Source: DAHUYF01 sp035623985
GTDB taxonomy: Bacteria > Pseudomonadota > Alphaproteobacteria > ATCC43930 > CGMCC-115725
Length of the DNA stretch: 64,000 nucleotides
Direction of reading: 5' to 3'
NCBI GenBank assembly: GCA_035623985.1
Contig: DASPSJ010000040.1
Span: 62,001-126,000, forward strand
Every line of letters begins with the position of its first letter. The stretch's first letter is position 1. The notes under the pieces are model-generated. The model was not told the origin of the DNA, made no database searches, and saw only the letters and a program-made list of their open reading frames with translations. Positions 32,303-40,415 of this stretch are shown one piece after another. The position numbers and the translations under genes are program-made.

Positions 32303-35300
32303 GCCTGCGCGGCGCCTGCCTCGGTTTTCTGCTGGCGCTGACGCTGGCGCTGCCGGCGCGCGCCGCCGACAAGGTCGGCGTGCGCGCGGCCGAGCATGAC
32401 GCGGAAGGCTTCGGCCGCATCGTTTTCGACTGGCCCGCGCCGGTGGCGTTCGAGGCCAAGATCGACGGCGACACGCTCACCGTGCATTTCGCCCGGGCGC
32501 TCGCCGCCAATTTCGATGCGGTGCCGCGCCATCTCGAGGCCTATATCGGCACGATCGGCATCGCCGCCGACGGCGCCAGCGTCGTGGCAAAGCTCAAAGT
32601 GCCGGCGCGGCTGCACAGCTTCACCGACGGCAATACCGTCGCCATCGACATTATCGCCGATGCGGCGCCGTCCCGGCCGCCGCCGGCCGCCGCTCCGGCC
32701 GCCGCGCCGCCGCCGTCATCGTCCTCGGACAAGGCACAACCGGTGGCGCTGCGCGTGGGCGAGCATTCCGGTTTCCGCCGCATCGTCTTCGATTGGCGCC
32801 AGAACGTCGCCTACAGCCTGAGCGAGAAGGACGGCCATGCCGAGCTGCGCTTCGCCCGCGCGGCCAAGCTCGATCTGGCGCGGCTGGCGGCGGCGCTGCC
32901 CGATCTCGCGCCGGCGTTCAGCGAGGAGGACGGCGCCAGCGTGCTGACGTTCAGCGTTTCCGCCGGCATCAGCTTCCGCCATTTCCACAGCGGCAACAGC
33001 ATCGTGCTCGACGTGCTCGGCCGCCAGCCTGCCGCCGCCGGGGCGCGCGGCGCCGATCGCGTCACGCCGCCGCCGGAGCTGATCGAGCCGTCGGCCGGAA
33101 CGCCCGACGAAACGGCCAAGCCGCCGCTCGGCGCGCCGCGGTCGCTGACGCGACCGCAAAGCCAGGCCTCGCCGCCGGGATCGCTCCCGGTTCATTACGC
33201 ACTCGCGCCGCAGGGCGCGAGTTTGCGTTTCGACTGGCCGATGGCGACCGCCGCCGCGGTCTTTCGCCGCGGCGCCGCGCTGTGGCTGGTCTTCGCCGGA
33301 GCGAAGCGGCTCGATCTCGGCGAGCTGCGCCGCGCCGCGGGGGACGCGATCGCGCGCGCCGATCAGCTTCCGGACGCGGCGGCGACGGTGCTGCGTCTGA
33401 TCGCGCGCCCCGGGCTCGAGCCCAGCCTGCGCCGCGCCGACAATTCCTGGATCGTCGATCTCGCGCCGCAGGAGGCGCGCGCCGACGCGCCGATCCCGGT
33501 CGAGGTGCATCCGGAGGCCGAGACGCCCGAGGTGCTGTTCGACGTCGCCGCGGCGGGCGAGCCGCTGTGGCTCAACGATCCCGAGATCGGCGACAAGCTC
33601 GTGGTGGTGCCGGTGACCGACTCCGGCCGCGGCCTCGGCGAAGCGCGGGACTTCGTCGATTTCCGCGCGCTGGCCAGCGTGCAGGGGATCGCGCTCCGTC
33701 CCAACGCCGACGATCTCAGCGTCACGCGCGGCGCCGACAGCGTCCGGGTGACGCGGCCCGGCGGGCTGCTGCTGTCCTCGGCCGCCGACCGGCAGCTTGC
33801 GCGCGAGCCGGGCGCGCTCGGCCGGCTGTTCGATTTCGCGGGTTGGCGCGGCCCCGCCGATCAGAGCTTCCTGCAGCGGCGCTCGCGCCTCGAACAGGCG
33901 GTGGCGGCGGCGCCGGCCTCGTACCGCTCGCGACCGCGCCTGGCGCTGGCGCGATTTTATTTCGCCAACCTCTATGCGCCCGAGGCGCTGGGCGTGCTGG
34001 CGGCGATCGCGCGCGACGATCCCGCCTTGAGCGGCGACGCCTCGGTGCTGCTGATGCAGGGCGCGGCCCATCTCATGAGCGACGACCAGAAGAGCGCCGC
34101 GGAGGAGCTTGGCCGCAAGAGCCTCGACAACGAGCCGGAGGCGATGCTGTGGCGCGCCTCGCTCTCGGCCGAGCTCGGCGACTGGCAGGTGGCGGCGCAT
34201 GGCTTCTCGCTCGCCGCCAACCTGCTGCCGCGCTATCCCAAGGCGCTGCGCGACCGCTTCGCGCTGCAGGCGGCGGAAGCCTTCCTCGAGACCAATCAGC
34301 CGGCCGAGGCGCAGGGCATGACGCAGCTTGTGCTGAAGAGCGACCCCTCGCCCGGCAACAAGGCGATGGCGTTCTATCTCGACGGCAGGCGCCTGTTGGC
34401 GCAGGGCGAGTACAACAAGGCGATCGACCTCTGGACCGCGGCGGCGGCGATGGACGACCGGCCGAGCCGGGCGCGCGCGCTCTATGCCCGCACGCTCGCC
34501 GAGCTCGGTGCCAAGACGATGACCCGTCCCGAGGCGATCAAGCAGCTCGACCAGCTCCGCTTCGCCTGGCGCGGCGACATGTTCGAGTTCTCGCTGCTGC
34601 GCGAGCTCGGCGAGCTCAAGCTCGCCGATGGCGACCAGCTCGGCGGCTTCGACGCGCTGCGCGAGGCCGCCATCAACTTCCCGGACTATCCGCAGGCGAA
34701 AGAGGTGATGACGGAAATGAGCGACGGGCTCGCCGATACCCTGCTCGGCAAGGGCACGGAGGAGGTGCCGCCGCTCAAGGCGCTCGCCCTTTACGACGAG
34801 TTCAAGGATTACGCGCCGGTGGGCGAGCGCGCCGACGCGATCGTGCGCCGGCTGGTGGACCGGCTCGTCGCCGTCGACCTGCTCGATCGCGCCGGGGCGC
34901 TGCTCGAGGATCAGGTGATGCACCGGCTGGCCGGGCGCGACAAGGCGCGCGTCGCGGCCCAGCTCGCGCTGCTGCGGCTGCTCGACAACGACCCCGCCGG
35001 CGCGATCAAGGCGCTCGACATCGATGCCGGCAAGGACGTCCCGCCGGAGCTGGCGCGCCAACGCCAGCAGCTTCGCGCCCGCGCGCTCGCCCAGCTCAAC
35101 CGCACCGACGAGGCGCTCGCGATCCTGGCGGACGACACCAGCCGCGATGCCGACCGGCTGCGCGCCGACGTCTTCTGGCGGGCACAGAACTGGATCGAGG
35201 CGGCCAAGATCTTCGCGCGGCTGGTGCCGCCGCCGGCGGCGGACGGCGCGCTCGACGCGGCGTCGAGCCAATTGGTGCTCAACTGGGCCTCGGCGCTGAC

Positions 35301-35532
35301 CTTGGCCGGCGACCAGAAGGGCCTGGCGCAGTTGCGCCAGACCTACGGCAAGGCGATGGCGGCGACGGCATTGGCCGATGCGTTCCGCGTCGTGGCCGGC
35401 GACGGCGCGTCCGCCGGCGGCGGCGATCCCCGCGCCGTCGCCAGCCGCGTCGCGCAATTGGGCGAGCTGCAGAGCTTCATGGCGAATTACAAAGAGCGGC
35501 TCGCCAAGGACAAGCTGAGCGATATCAATTGA
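32299..35532 (+). CDS. Large periplasmic TPR protein in the flagellar operon
   Basis: A 1077-residue exported protein. A signal peptide (LGFLLALTLALPARA) is followed by two related beta-rich modules at about residues 25-120 and 150-240, each with GF-RIVFDW and a late IDI/LDV strand. These recall AMIN-type segments and are separated by Pro/Ser linkers. From about residue 520 the rest is helical TPR-like repeats (RPRLALARFYFANLYAPEAL; AEAFLETNQPAEAQGMTQLV). It overlaps cheZ by 4 bp, so it is co-expressed with motor genes. I do not know a characterised homologue. A periplasmic scaffold binding peptidoglycan and motor parts is plausible. Confidence 0.82.
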   Translation: MSLRGACLGFLLALTLALPARAADKVGVRAAEHDAEGFGRIVFDWPAPVAFEAKIDGDTLTVHFARALAANFDAVPRHLEAYIGTIGIAADGASVVAKLKVPARLHSFTDGNTVAIDIIADAAPSRPPPAAAPAAAPPPSSSSDKAQPVALRVGEHSGFRRIVFDWRQNVAYSLSEKDGHAELRFARAAKLDLARLAAALPDLAPAFSEEDGASVLTFSVSAGISFRHFHSGNSIVLDVLGRQPAAAGARGADRVTPPPELIEPSAGTPDETAKPPLGAPRSLTRPQSQASPPGSLPVHYALAPQGASLRFDWPMATAAAVFRRGAALWLVFAGAKRLDLGELRRAAGDAIARADQLPDAAATVLRLIARPGLEPSLRRADNSWIVDLAPQEARADAPIPVEVHPEAETPEVLFDVAAAGEPLWLNDPEIGDKLVVVPVTDSGRGLGEARDFVDFRALASVQGIALRPNADDLSVTRGADSVRVTRPGGLLLSSAADRQLAREPGALGRLFDFAGWRGPADQSFLQRRSRLEQAVAAAPASYRSRPRLALARFYFANLYAPEALGVLAAIARDDPALSGDASVLLMQGAAHLMSDDQKSAAEELGRKSLDNEPEAMLWRASLSAELGDWQVAAHGFSLAANLLPRYPKALRDRFALQAAEAFLETNQPAEAQGMTQLVLKSDPSPGNKAMAFYLDGRRLLAQGEYNKAIDLWTAAAAMDDRPSRARALYARTLAELGAKTMTRPEAIKQLDQLRFAWRGDMFEFSLLRELGELKLADGDQLGGFDALREAAINFPDYPQAKEVMTEMSDGLADTLLGKGTEEVPPLKALALYDEFKDYAPVGERADAIVRRLVDRLVAVDLLDRAGALLEDQVMHRLAGRDKARVAAQLALLRLLDNDPAGAIKALDIDAGKDVPPELARQRQQLRARALAQLNRTDEALAILADDTSRDADRLRADVFWRAQNWIEAAKIFARLVPPPAADGALDAASSQLVLNWASALTLAGDQKGLAQLRQTYGKAMAATALADAFRVVAGDGASAGGGDPRAVASRVAQLGELQSFMANYKERLAKDKLSDIN

Positions 35533-35536
35533 GCTG

Positions 35537-35566
35537 TCAGCGATCAGCTATCAGCTATCAGCTATG
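35537..35566. repeat. 7-bp microsatellite (atcagct units)
   Basis: About four tandem atcagct-like units lie directly after the TPR protein stop. The TGA ending the restored DUF559 frame falls inside it. Confidence 0.8.
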
Positions 35567-35577
35567 AAAGATCCTCC

Positions 35578-35603
35578 CCTCTCCGCCCCTCGGGGCGGAG
35601 AGG
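35578..35603. repeat. Type III hairpin core, left of DUF559
   Basis: cctctccgcccc, 2-bp loop, ggggcggagagg: a perfect 12-bp inverted repeat. The same core lies at 36042-36068 and in the centre of the long palindrome at 41034-41093. Confidence 0.85.
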
Positions 35604-35610
35604 TCGGGTG

Positions 35611-35680
35611 AGCAACCCGTTCGATCGCTTCGCGATCGAACCCAAGCGGGGCCGACCGCAAAGCGGTCGGCCGGGTTGCT
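35611..35680. repeat. Type II palindromic element
   Basis: A 70-bp unit with terminal inverted repeats agcaacccg/cgggttgct and two inner hairpins (gttcgatcgc-ttc-gcgatcgaac; ggccgaccgc-aaa-gcggtcggcc). A close relative occurs at 62116-62184, nested in a type I element. Here it is read in frame as the C-terminal part of the DUF559 pseudogene. Confidence 0.82.
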
Positions 35681-36041
35681 GGGGGCGCTTCGAGAGCGTG
35701 GCGTATGGCTTCGAGCACGCCCTCGAGGTTATCGAGCATATCGCTGTTCCAGAATCGGATGACGCGGTATCCGTACCGCGCAAGTTCGGCCATGCGCGAT
35801 CGGCCTTCTCGATCCGCTCCGCATGCTGGCCGCCATCCAGCTCGATCGCCAGTTTGCGGGCGGGACAAGCGAAGTCGGCGATGCGTCGCCCGATCGGATG
35901 CTGGCGGCGAAATCTCCAAGACGGGATGCGCTCGCGCAAAGCTCGCCAGAGCGTCTTTTCGACATCCGTGGCGTCCTGGCGCAGGCGCCGAGCGATCACG
36001 GTCCTTGGTCTCAACGACATCGTCAGCCCCACCTCACCCTG

Positions 36042-36068
36042 CCTCTCCGCCCCAATGGGGCGGAGAGG
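36042..36068. repeat. Type III hairpin core, right of DUF559
   Basis: cctctccgcccc, aat, ggggcggagagg: a perfect 12-bp inverted repeat just upstream of the DUF559 start, preceded by cccacctcaccctg as in the fliQ-fliR palindrome. Confidence 0.85.
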
Positions 36069-36089
36069 AGTAGATCGTCGCGTTCTCGT

Positions 36090-37616
36090 TCAAGGGGCGC
36101 CGTAAAACGCCGCGGCGTCCTCGCGCAGGTGCCGGCGCGAGCCCGTGCGCAGATAGAGGAGATGGCCGCCGGGATAGAGCTTCAGGCTGACGCGCTCGGC
36201 GGTGAGATTGGCCGGCAGGTGCTCGACGACATAGCGGCTCATCATATAGGGCGTGGTGAGGTCGGTGAACCCGTGCGCGATCAGCACCTTGAGCTTCGGC
36301 TGCAGCGACAGCGCGCGGGCGAGCGCATCGGCGGCGCCGAGGCTCTGGCGGTCGCCGGAATTGCCCTCGCGCCACTCCCAATGCCGGCCGAGCTCGCCAT
36401 TGAGCAGGATGTAGGAGAGGTCGGTGGCGAAGCCTAGCTCGTCGCGGGCATAGGCGGTGAAGGCGCGGGTGAAGGGTGCCACCGTCCCTTCGAGGATCGG
36501 GTCGTCCTCGACGTAAAAGGAGGCGGGATCAGGGTCGGGCGCGGCGACGGTGCCGTCATAGCGGCTGACGATCTGCCGCTCGGCGTGGCGCATCGCCTTG
36601 ACATAGGCGCCGGCCGGCACGCGGCCGCCCCAGCGCGCCACCACCGCCTCGTCGAGGCCGGTGAGCTCGGCGAGGCGGCGATAGAAATTCTCCGGCCGTC
36701 CCGTCTCGCCCGCGGCGAGGACGGTGAGATAGTCGCCGAGGGCGAAGCGCTCGGCCTCGCCCAGCGCCTCGGGCGACAATGCGTGCTTGTCATCGAGCGC
36801 CACCGCGGCATAAGAGGGCAGCCGCAGCGCCCAGGGCAGCACGTCGAAGCGGTCGCCGCTCATCAACCGGAACTCGATGACCGGCGAGACCATCATCACC
36901 CCGGCCGGCGCGACGCCCTCGCGCTGCGCCAGCAGCAGGGCAAGCCGCGCCGCGCGGAAGCCGCCATAGCTCTCGCCGACAAGGTAGACCGGCGAGGCCA
37001 GCCGGTCGGAGCGCGCGAGATGCAGGCGGACGATCTGCGCCAGGGCGTCGAGGTCGGGGTCGACGCTCGTCAGCTTCTTGGCGGCTTCCTCGCTTACCGC
37101 GCGGCTGTAGCCGGTGCTGATGGGGTCGAGGAAGACGAGGTCGGTGAAAGGCAGCCAGCTATCGGGATTGTCGCCGACGTGGTCGACCGCCGGCTGCGGC
37201 AGGCCGGCGGCGCCGAAATCGAGGGCGCGGGGGCCGAGCGCGCCGATGTCGAGATAGGCGGAGGCGGCGCCCGGCCCGCCATTGAAGGCGTAGGTGACGG
37301 GACGCTGCGTCCGGTCGCCGACGCCGTCGAGAGTGAAGGCGACATAGAAGATGTCGGCCTGCTTTTCGCCCTTGTCGTCGCGCAGCGGCAGCGTCCCGGC
37401 GGTGGCGGTATAGCCGAGCTGCCTGTCGCCGATCTTGACCTGATGATGGGTGACGGAATCCGCCGGCAGCAGCGACACCGGCGATGGCGCCGGCGCGGCG
37501 GCGGCGGGCTTTTCCGCCGGCGCGTGGCGCGGCGCCTCCTGGGCGAGCGCCGGCGCGGCCAGCCGAAGCGGCAGCAGGCTCGCGAGCAGCAGGAGAGAGC
37601 GGCAGGGACGGGACAT
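36090..37616 (-). CDS. S10-family serine carboxypeptidase-like protein
   Basis: A 508-residue exported alpha/beta hydrolase. A signal peptide (LLLLASLLPLRLAAPALAQ) leads to TYAFNGGPGAASAYLDIGAL as the oxyanion region, VYLVGESYGGFRAARLAL with the catalytic Ser of GESYGG, HGFTDLTTPYMMS with the likely catalytic Asp, and LYPGGHLLYLR with the catalytic His. The triad is intact. S10 carboxypeptidases remove C-terminal residues at acid pH. Bacterial periplasmic forms are common in proteobacteria. It is unrelated to the flagellar genes around it and is transcribed toward the DUF559 remnant. Confidence 0.9.
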   Translation of the reverse strand: MSRPCRSLLLLASLLPLRLAAPALAQEAPRHAPAEKPAAAAPAPSPVSLLPADSVTHHQVKIGDRQLGYTATAGTLPLRDDKGEKQADIFYVAFTLDGVGDRTQRPVTYAFNGGPGAASAYLDIGALGPRALDFGAAGLPQPAVDHVGDNPDSWLPFTDLVFLDPISTGYSRAVSEEAAKKLTSVDPDLDALAQIVRLHLARSDRLASPVYLVGESYGGFRAARLALLLAQREGVAPAGVMMVSPVIEFRLMSGDRFDVLPWALRLPSYAAVALDDKHALSPEALGEAERFALGDYLTVLAAGETGRPENFYRRLAELTGLDEAVVARWGGRVPAGAYVKAMRHAERQIVSRYDGTVAAPDPDPASFYVEDDPILEGTVAPFTRAFTAYARDELGFATDLSYILLNGELGRHWEWREGNSGDRQSLGAADALARALSLQPKLKVLIAHGFTDLTTPYMMSRYVVEHLPANLTAERVSLKLYPGGHLLYLRTGSRRHLREDAAAFYGAP

Positions 37617-37653
37617 GGCGGCCTCGGCTCCGATGCGGACGGAGCCGAGGAAC

Positions 37654-37715
37654 CTAGGAGCCTGTCTGAATAATGGGAAGGGCCTGCGTTCCCCATTACT
37701 CAGACAGGCTCCTAG
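37654..37715. repeat. Type IV inverted repeat with 24-bp arms
   Basis: Arms 37654-37677 and 37692-37715 match at 23 of 24 positions around a 14-bp loop containing cctgcgttc. It lies between the carboxypeptidase start and the fliP stop. The end of the right arm overlaps the fliP 3' end, supplying its last codon and stop. A shorter relative with the same loop core is at 45656-45692. Confidence 0.82.
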
Positions 37716-38458
37716 CTCGGCCCGAAGCTCTGCACCAGCGAGCCCGCGACGAGATACCAGCCGTCGACCAGCACGAAGAAGATGAGCTTGAACGGCAGCG
37801 AGATGGTGACGGGCGGCAGCATCATCATGCCCATCGACATCAGAATCGAGGAGACGACGAGATCGATGACGAGAAAGGGCAGGAACAGCAGGAAGCCGAT
37901 CTCGAAGGCGCGGCGCAGCTCGCTGATCATGAAGGCCGGCACCAGCACGCGGTAAGGCACGTCCTTGGGCTGGGCGACGGTCTCGATCTTGGCCATGCCG
38001 GCGAAGAGCTGCAGGTCCTGGCTGCGCACATGCCCGGTCATGAAGTCGTGCAGCGGCGCCGCGGCGCGGGTGAGCGCCTCCTGCTCCGGCAGCTTCTCGG
38101 CGATGAGCGGCGCGATGCCGTCGTCGTAGGACTTCTCCAGCGTCGGCGCCATGATGAAGCCGGTGAGAAAGAGGGCGAGGCTGATCAGCACGATGTTGGG
38201 CGGCGTCTGCTGCATGCCGAGGGCGTTGCGCAGGAAGGACAGCACGACGATGATGCGCGTGAAGGACGTGACGGTGACCAGGATCGCCGGCGCCAGGCTC
38301 AGCACCGTCAGCAGCGCCACGAGCTGCAGGATGCGCCCGGTGCTCGAGCCGCCCTCGCCGCCGAGATCGAGCGTCAGCGCCTGCGCCATCGCCGGCGCGG
38401 CGGAAAGCGCGAGCAGACCCGCGGCCAGCGCCGTGAGCCGCCAGAGGCGACGGCTCAC
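37712..38458 (-). CDS. fliP: Flagellar type III export gate protein FliP
   Basis: A 248-residue membrane protein with signal peptide (LALSAAPAMAQA) and transmembrane helices. The conserved segments are TSFTRIIVVLSFLRNALGMQ, PPNIVLISLALFLTGFIMAP, PYRVLVPAFMISELRRAFE and MGMMMLPPVTISLPFKLIFF. Five FliP with FliQ and FliR form the export gate. It overlaps fliO by 4 bp and is last in the flhX-unknown-fliO-fliP operon. Its 3' end runs into the type IV inverted repeat. Confidence 0.96.
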   Translation of the reverse strand: MSRRLWRLTALAAGLLALSAAPAMAQALTLDLGGEGGSSTGRILQLVALLTVLSLAPAILVTVTSFTRIIVVLSFLRNALGMQQTPPNIVLISLALFLTGFIMAPTLEKSYDDGIAPLIAEKLPEQEALTRAAAPLHDFMTGHVRSQDLQLFAGMAKIETVAQPKDVPYRVLVPAFMISELRRAFEIGFLLFLPFLVIDLVVSSILMSMGMMMLPPVTISLPFKLIFFVLVDGWYLVAGSLVQSFGPS

Positions 38459-38751
38459 GGCGCTCCCCCCTCGATCATGCCGGAGAAATCTCCGGCACTC
38501 CCGCGTTCGATGACGAGATCGCTTTGCACGCCCAGCAGCAGCAGGTGCTCGACCTCGTCGCGCTTCAGCAGCACGAGGCGGCGCTTGCCGTCAAGTGGCA
38601 GCACTTCGAGGATCGCGAGCCGGCGCTTGCCGCCGACGGCGGCGAGGCGGCCACCGAGGCCGAGCCGGCGCGCCAGAAAGGCGCAGAGCGCGATGAGCAG
38701 GACGACGAAGCCCAGCGCCAGCACGAAGCGCCAATAGGTGTCGAACCCCAT
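38455..38751 (-). CDS. fliO: Flagellar biosynthetic protein FliO
   Basis: A 98-residue protein: one N-terminal transmembrane helix (FVLALGFVVLLIALCAFLA) followed by a small basic cytoplasmic domain with the FliO pattern KRRLAILEVLPLDGKRRLVL and DEVEHLLLLG. FliO helps assemble the FliP ring. The length matches short alphaproteobacterial FliO. It overlaps the fliP start and follows the unknown 94-residue gene by 3 bp. Confidence 0.88.
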   Translation of the reverse strand: MGFDTYWRFVLALGFVVLLIALCAFLARRLGLGGRLAAVGGKRRLAILEVLPLDGKRRLVLLKRDEVEHLLLLGVQSDLVIERGSAGDFSGMIEGGAP

Positions 38752-38754
38752 GGC

Positions 38755-39039
38755 TCAGCGCGGCCCTTCCGACCCGTAGGCGTCGTTGGCGCGCCGGCGT
38801 TGGGCCGCCGCGCTCTGGCGGGCGATGTCGTCGGCGAGCGCGTCGAGCGCGTCGGCAAGCTCGGCCAGCGCGCGGGCGAAAGCAGGCCGCGCGCCGGCGG
38901 AAAGCGACGCCGCCGCCTCGCACAGCGCGGCCACGGCGGCGTCGAGGCCGGCGACGTCGACAAAGGCGCCGTCGGCGAGCGCGCGGCGCGCCTCGGCGAC
39001 CGCCGCGACGATCTCGGCGAGCCGCGCCTGCGGGCTCAT
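38755..39039 (-). CDS. Unknown Ala-rich helical protein between flhX and fliO
   Basis: A 94-residue protein predicted entirely helical and very Ala-rich (LAEIVAAVAEARRALADGAF; FARALAELADALDALADDI), without membrane segment or signal peptide. I recognise no family. Its ATG overlaps the flhX stop and fliO starts 3 bp after its end, so it is embedded in the export-gate operon. Inference: a small cytoplasmic partner such as an export chaperone. It could also be a rapidly evolving non-essential gene. Confidence 0.65.
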   Translation of the reverse strand: MSPQARLAEIVAAVAEARRALADGAFVDVAGLDAAVAALCEAAASLSAGARPAFARALAELADALDALADDIARQSAAAQRRRANDAYGSEGPR

Positions 39040-39338
39040 GGCCTGCCGCCGGCGGCGGCCTGCCGCTCATTGGCGCGGTAGATATAGAACAGGATCTCGG
39101 CGACGGCGGCGAAGGCGGCCAGCGGGATCTGCTGGCCGATCTCGACCGCGGCGAGGATCTCGGCGAGGTCGCCATCCTCGCGCACCTTGACGCCATGGGC
39201 GAAGGCGAGCTCGAGGATGCGCTCGGCCAGCGCGCCGCGGCCGCTGGCGACGACCTGCGGCGCCTTGTCTTGCCGCCGGTCATGGTGCAGCGCCACGGCG
39301 ACGGGCCGGCGCTCGGGCAAGGGGCGGGGGTTCGACAA
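39036..39338 (-). CDS. FlhB C-terminal-like protein (EscU/YscU/HrcU family, FlhX-type)
   Basis: About 100 residues from a TTG at 39338 preceded by GGAAGG at 7 bp. An ATG at 39374 with a weaker site would add 12 residues. RRPVAVALHHDR, RILELAFAHGVKVREDGDLA and AAVEIGQQIPLAAFAAVAEI align with the FlhB cytoplasmic domain downstream of the NPTH site. FlhX proteins can partly replace the FlhB switch in some bacteria. A full FlhB is encoded at 41883-42950, so this is an additional copy of that domain leading the fliO-fliP operon. Confidence 0.82.
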   Translation of the reverse strand: MSNPRPLPERRPVAVALHHDRRQDKAPQVVASGRGALAERILELAFAHGVKVREDGDLAEILAAVEIGQQIPLAAFAAVAEILFYIYRANERQAAAGGRP

Positions 39339-39518
39339 GGCAATCCTTCCGACAGAGGCGGAGCCGAGCCCCATCCTGCACCGGATATGCTTAATTAATG
39401 GTTGCCGGGCCTTTGCGGACGATCGCTAACCGGATGGACGGGCTCGGCTATTCCGCGCTCGGCGGCGATCGCCGGCGGCGGCGTCAACTATCTGAGGTGC
39501 CGGCAAAATACCCGCGAT

Positions 39519-39534
39519 TTTACCGGTTATTAAT
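39519..39534 (+). promoter_or_regulatory. Candidate CtrA-like box upstream of flgB
   Basis: TTTA-N7-TTAAT, 25 bp before the flgB ATG and in the gap shared with the divergent flhX operon. The core ACCGGTTATTAA closely matches the box before fliL. Confidence 0.4.
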
Positions 39535-39558
39535 CAGACTCCGCCAAGCTCTCAGGCC

Positions 39559-39966
39559 ATGGACATCAGCAAGATTCCGCTGCTCGAAGCGATCACCAAG
39601 CGCATGAGCTGGCTCGGCGAGCGGCAATCGGTGCTGGCGCAGAACGTCGCCAACGCCGACACCCCCGCCTACACCGCCAAGGACGTGGCGCCGCCGAGCT
39701 TCGCCGAGCTGGTCTCGGGCGCGGCCGCGCGGCTTCCCATGGCGGTGACGGCGCCCGGCCACATCACGCCCATCAGCGATGCCGGCAGCTTCAAGATCAC
39801 GCCGCAGAAGGTCTCCGAGCGCGCGCCCAACGGCAATGCCGTGCAGCTCGAGGACCAGATGATGAAGATCTCCGACACCGCCAACGACTACGCGCTCACG
39901 ACCAGCCTTTATCGCCAGCAGCTCGGGCTCATCAAGCTCGCGCTCGGCCACGGCAGCAGCAGCTAG
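39559..39966 (+). CDS. flgB: Flagellar proximal rod protein FlgB
   Basis: A 135-residue rod protein: MDISKIPLLEAITKRMSWLG, the rod motif LAQNVANADTPAYTAKDV, and a C-terminal ALTTSLYRQQLGLIKLALGH. FlgB is one of the proximal rod subunits. It leads the flgB-flgC-fliE-fliQ-fliR-flhB run, a conserved order in alphaproteobacteria. Confidence 0.95.
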   Translation: MDISKIPLLEAITKRMSWLGERQSVLAQNVANADTPAYTAKDVAPPSFAELVSGAAARLPMAVTAPGHITPISDAGSFKITPQKVSERAPNGNAVQLEDQMMKISDTANDYALTTSLYRQQLGLIKLALGHGSSS

Positions 39967-39979
39967 GAGCCTAGCCGGC

Positions 39980-40390
39980 ATGGACCTCGAAACCTCGCTT
40001 CAACTCTCCTTCGCCGGCATGAGCGCGCAAAGCACGCGGCTGCGCGTCATCGCCGAGAATCTCGCCAACGCCGAATCCACCGCGCAGACGCCGGGCGGCG
40101 AGCCCTATCGCCGCCAGGTCGTCACCTTCCAGAGCGTGCTCGACAAGTCGATCGGCGCCACCACCGTCAAGGTGGCGCATATCAAGCCCGGCGGCGGCTC
40201 GTTCGAGCGCACCTACGATCCCGGCAATCCCGGCGCCGACGCCGAGGGCTACGTCCTGAAGCCCAACGTCAACCCGCTGATGGAGCTGATGGATATGCGC
40301 GAGGCGCAGCGCAGCTATCAAGCCAATCTCGACACCATCACCGCGGCCAAGACGATGATCAGCCGCACCATCGATTTGCTGCGCAACTAG
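39980..40390 (+). CDS. flgC: Flagellar proximal rod protein FlgC
   Basis: A 136-residue rod protein with LQLSFAGMSAQSTRLRVIAE, NLANAESTAQTPGGEPYRRQ, YVLKPNVNPLMELMDMREAQ and the C-terminal RSYQANLDTITAAKTMISRT, all typical of FlgC. It starts 13 bp after flgB and is followed by fliE. Confidence 0.96.
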   Translation: MDLETSLQLSFAGMSAQSTRLRVIAENLANAESTAQTPGGEPYRRQVVTFQSVLDKSIGATTVKVAHIKPGGGSFERTYDPGNPGADAEGYVLKPNVNPLMELMDMREAQRSYQANLDTITAAKTMISRTIDLLRN

Positions 40391-40415
40391 GCGCGCTCGC
40401 CGGAAAGGATCCCTC

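Larger units (their letters stand above)
35551..36020 (-). pseudogene. DUF559 (Vsr-like) endonuclease domain, frameshifted
   Basis: The N-terminal frame reads ARRLRQDATDVEKTLWRALR, WRFRRQHPIGRRIADFACP and KLAIELDGGQH, the DUF559 nuclease core with its Asp-containing catalytic strand. After EKADRA the family pattern (MAELARYGYRVIRFWNSDML) continues in another frame, so one base seems deleted near 35790-35805. The restored C-terminus runs through a type II palindrome (35611-35680) and ends at 35551. DUF559 proteins share the fold of very-short-patch repair nucleases, with unproven roles. Hairpin repeats lie on both sides. Confidence 0.8.

Noticed and set aside
35537..35566. Short tandem repeats considered as a CRISPR
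   Set aside because: Units are 7 bp with no spacers. No CRISPR-like repeat-spacer pattern or cas gene exists in the window.
39398..39607. 69-codon plus-strand frame across the flhX-flgB gap
   Set aside because: It overlaps the regulatory gap and the flgB start in another frame and has shadow-like Arg-rich composition.
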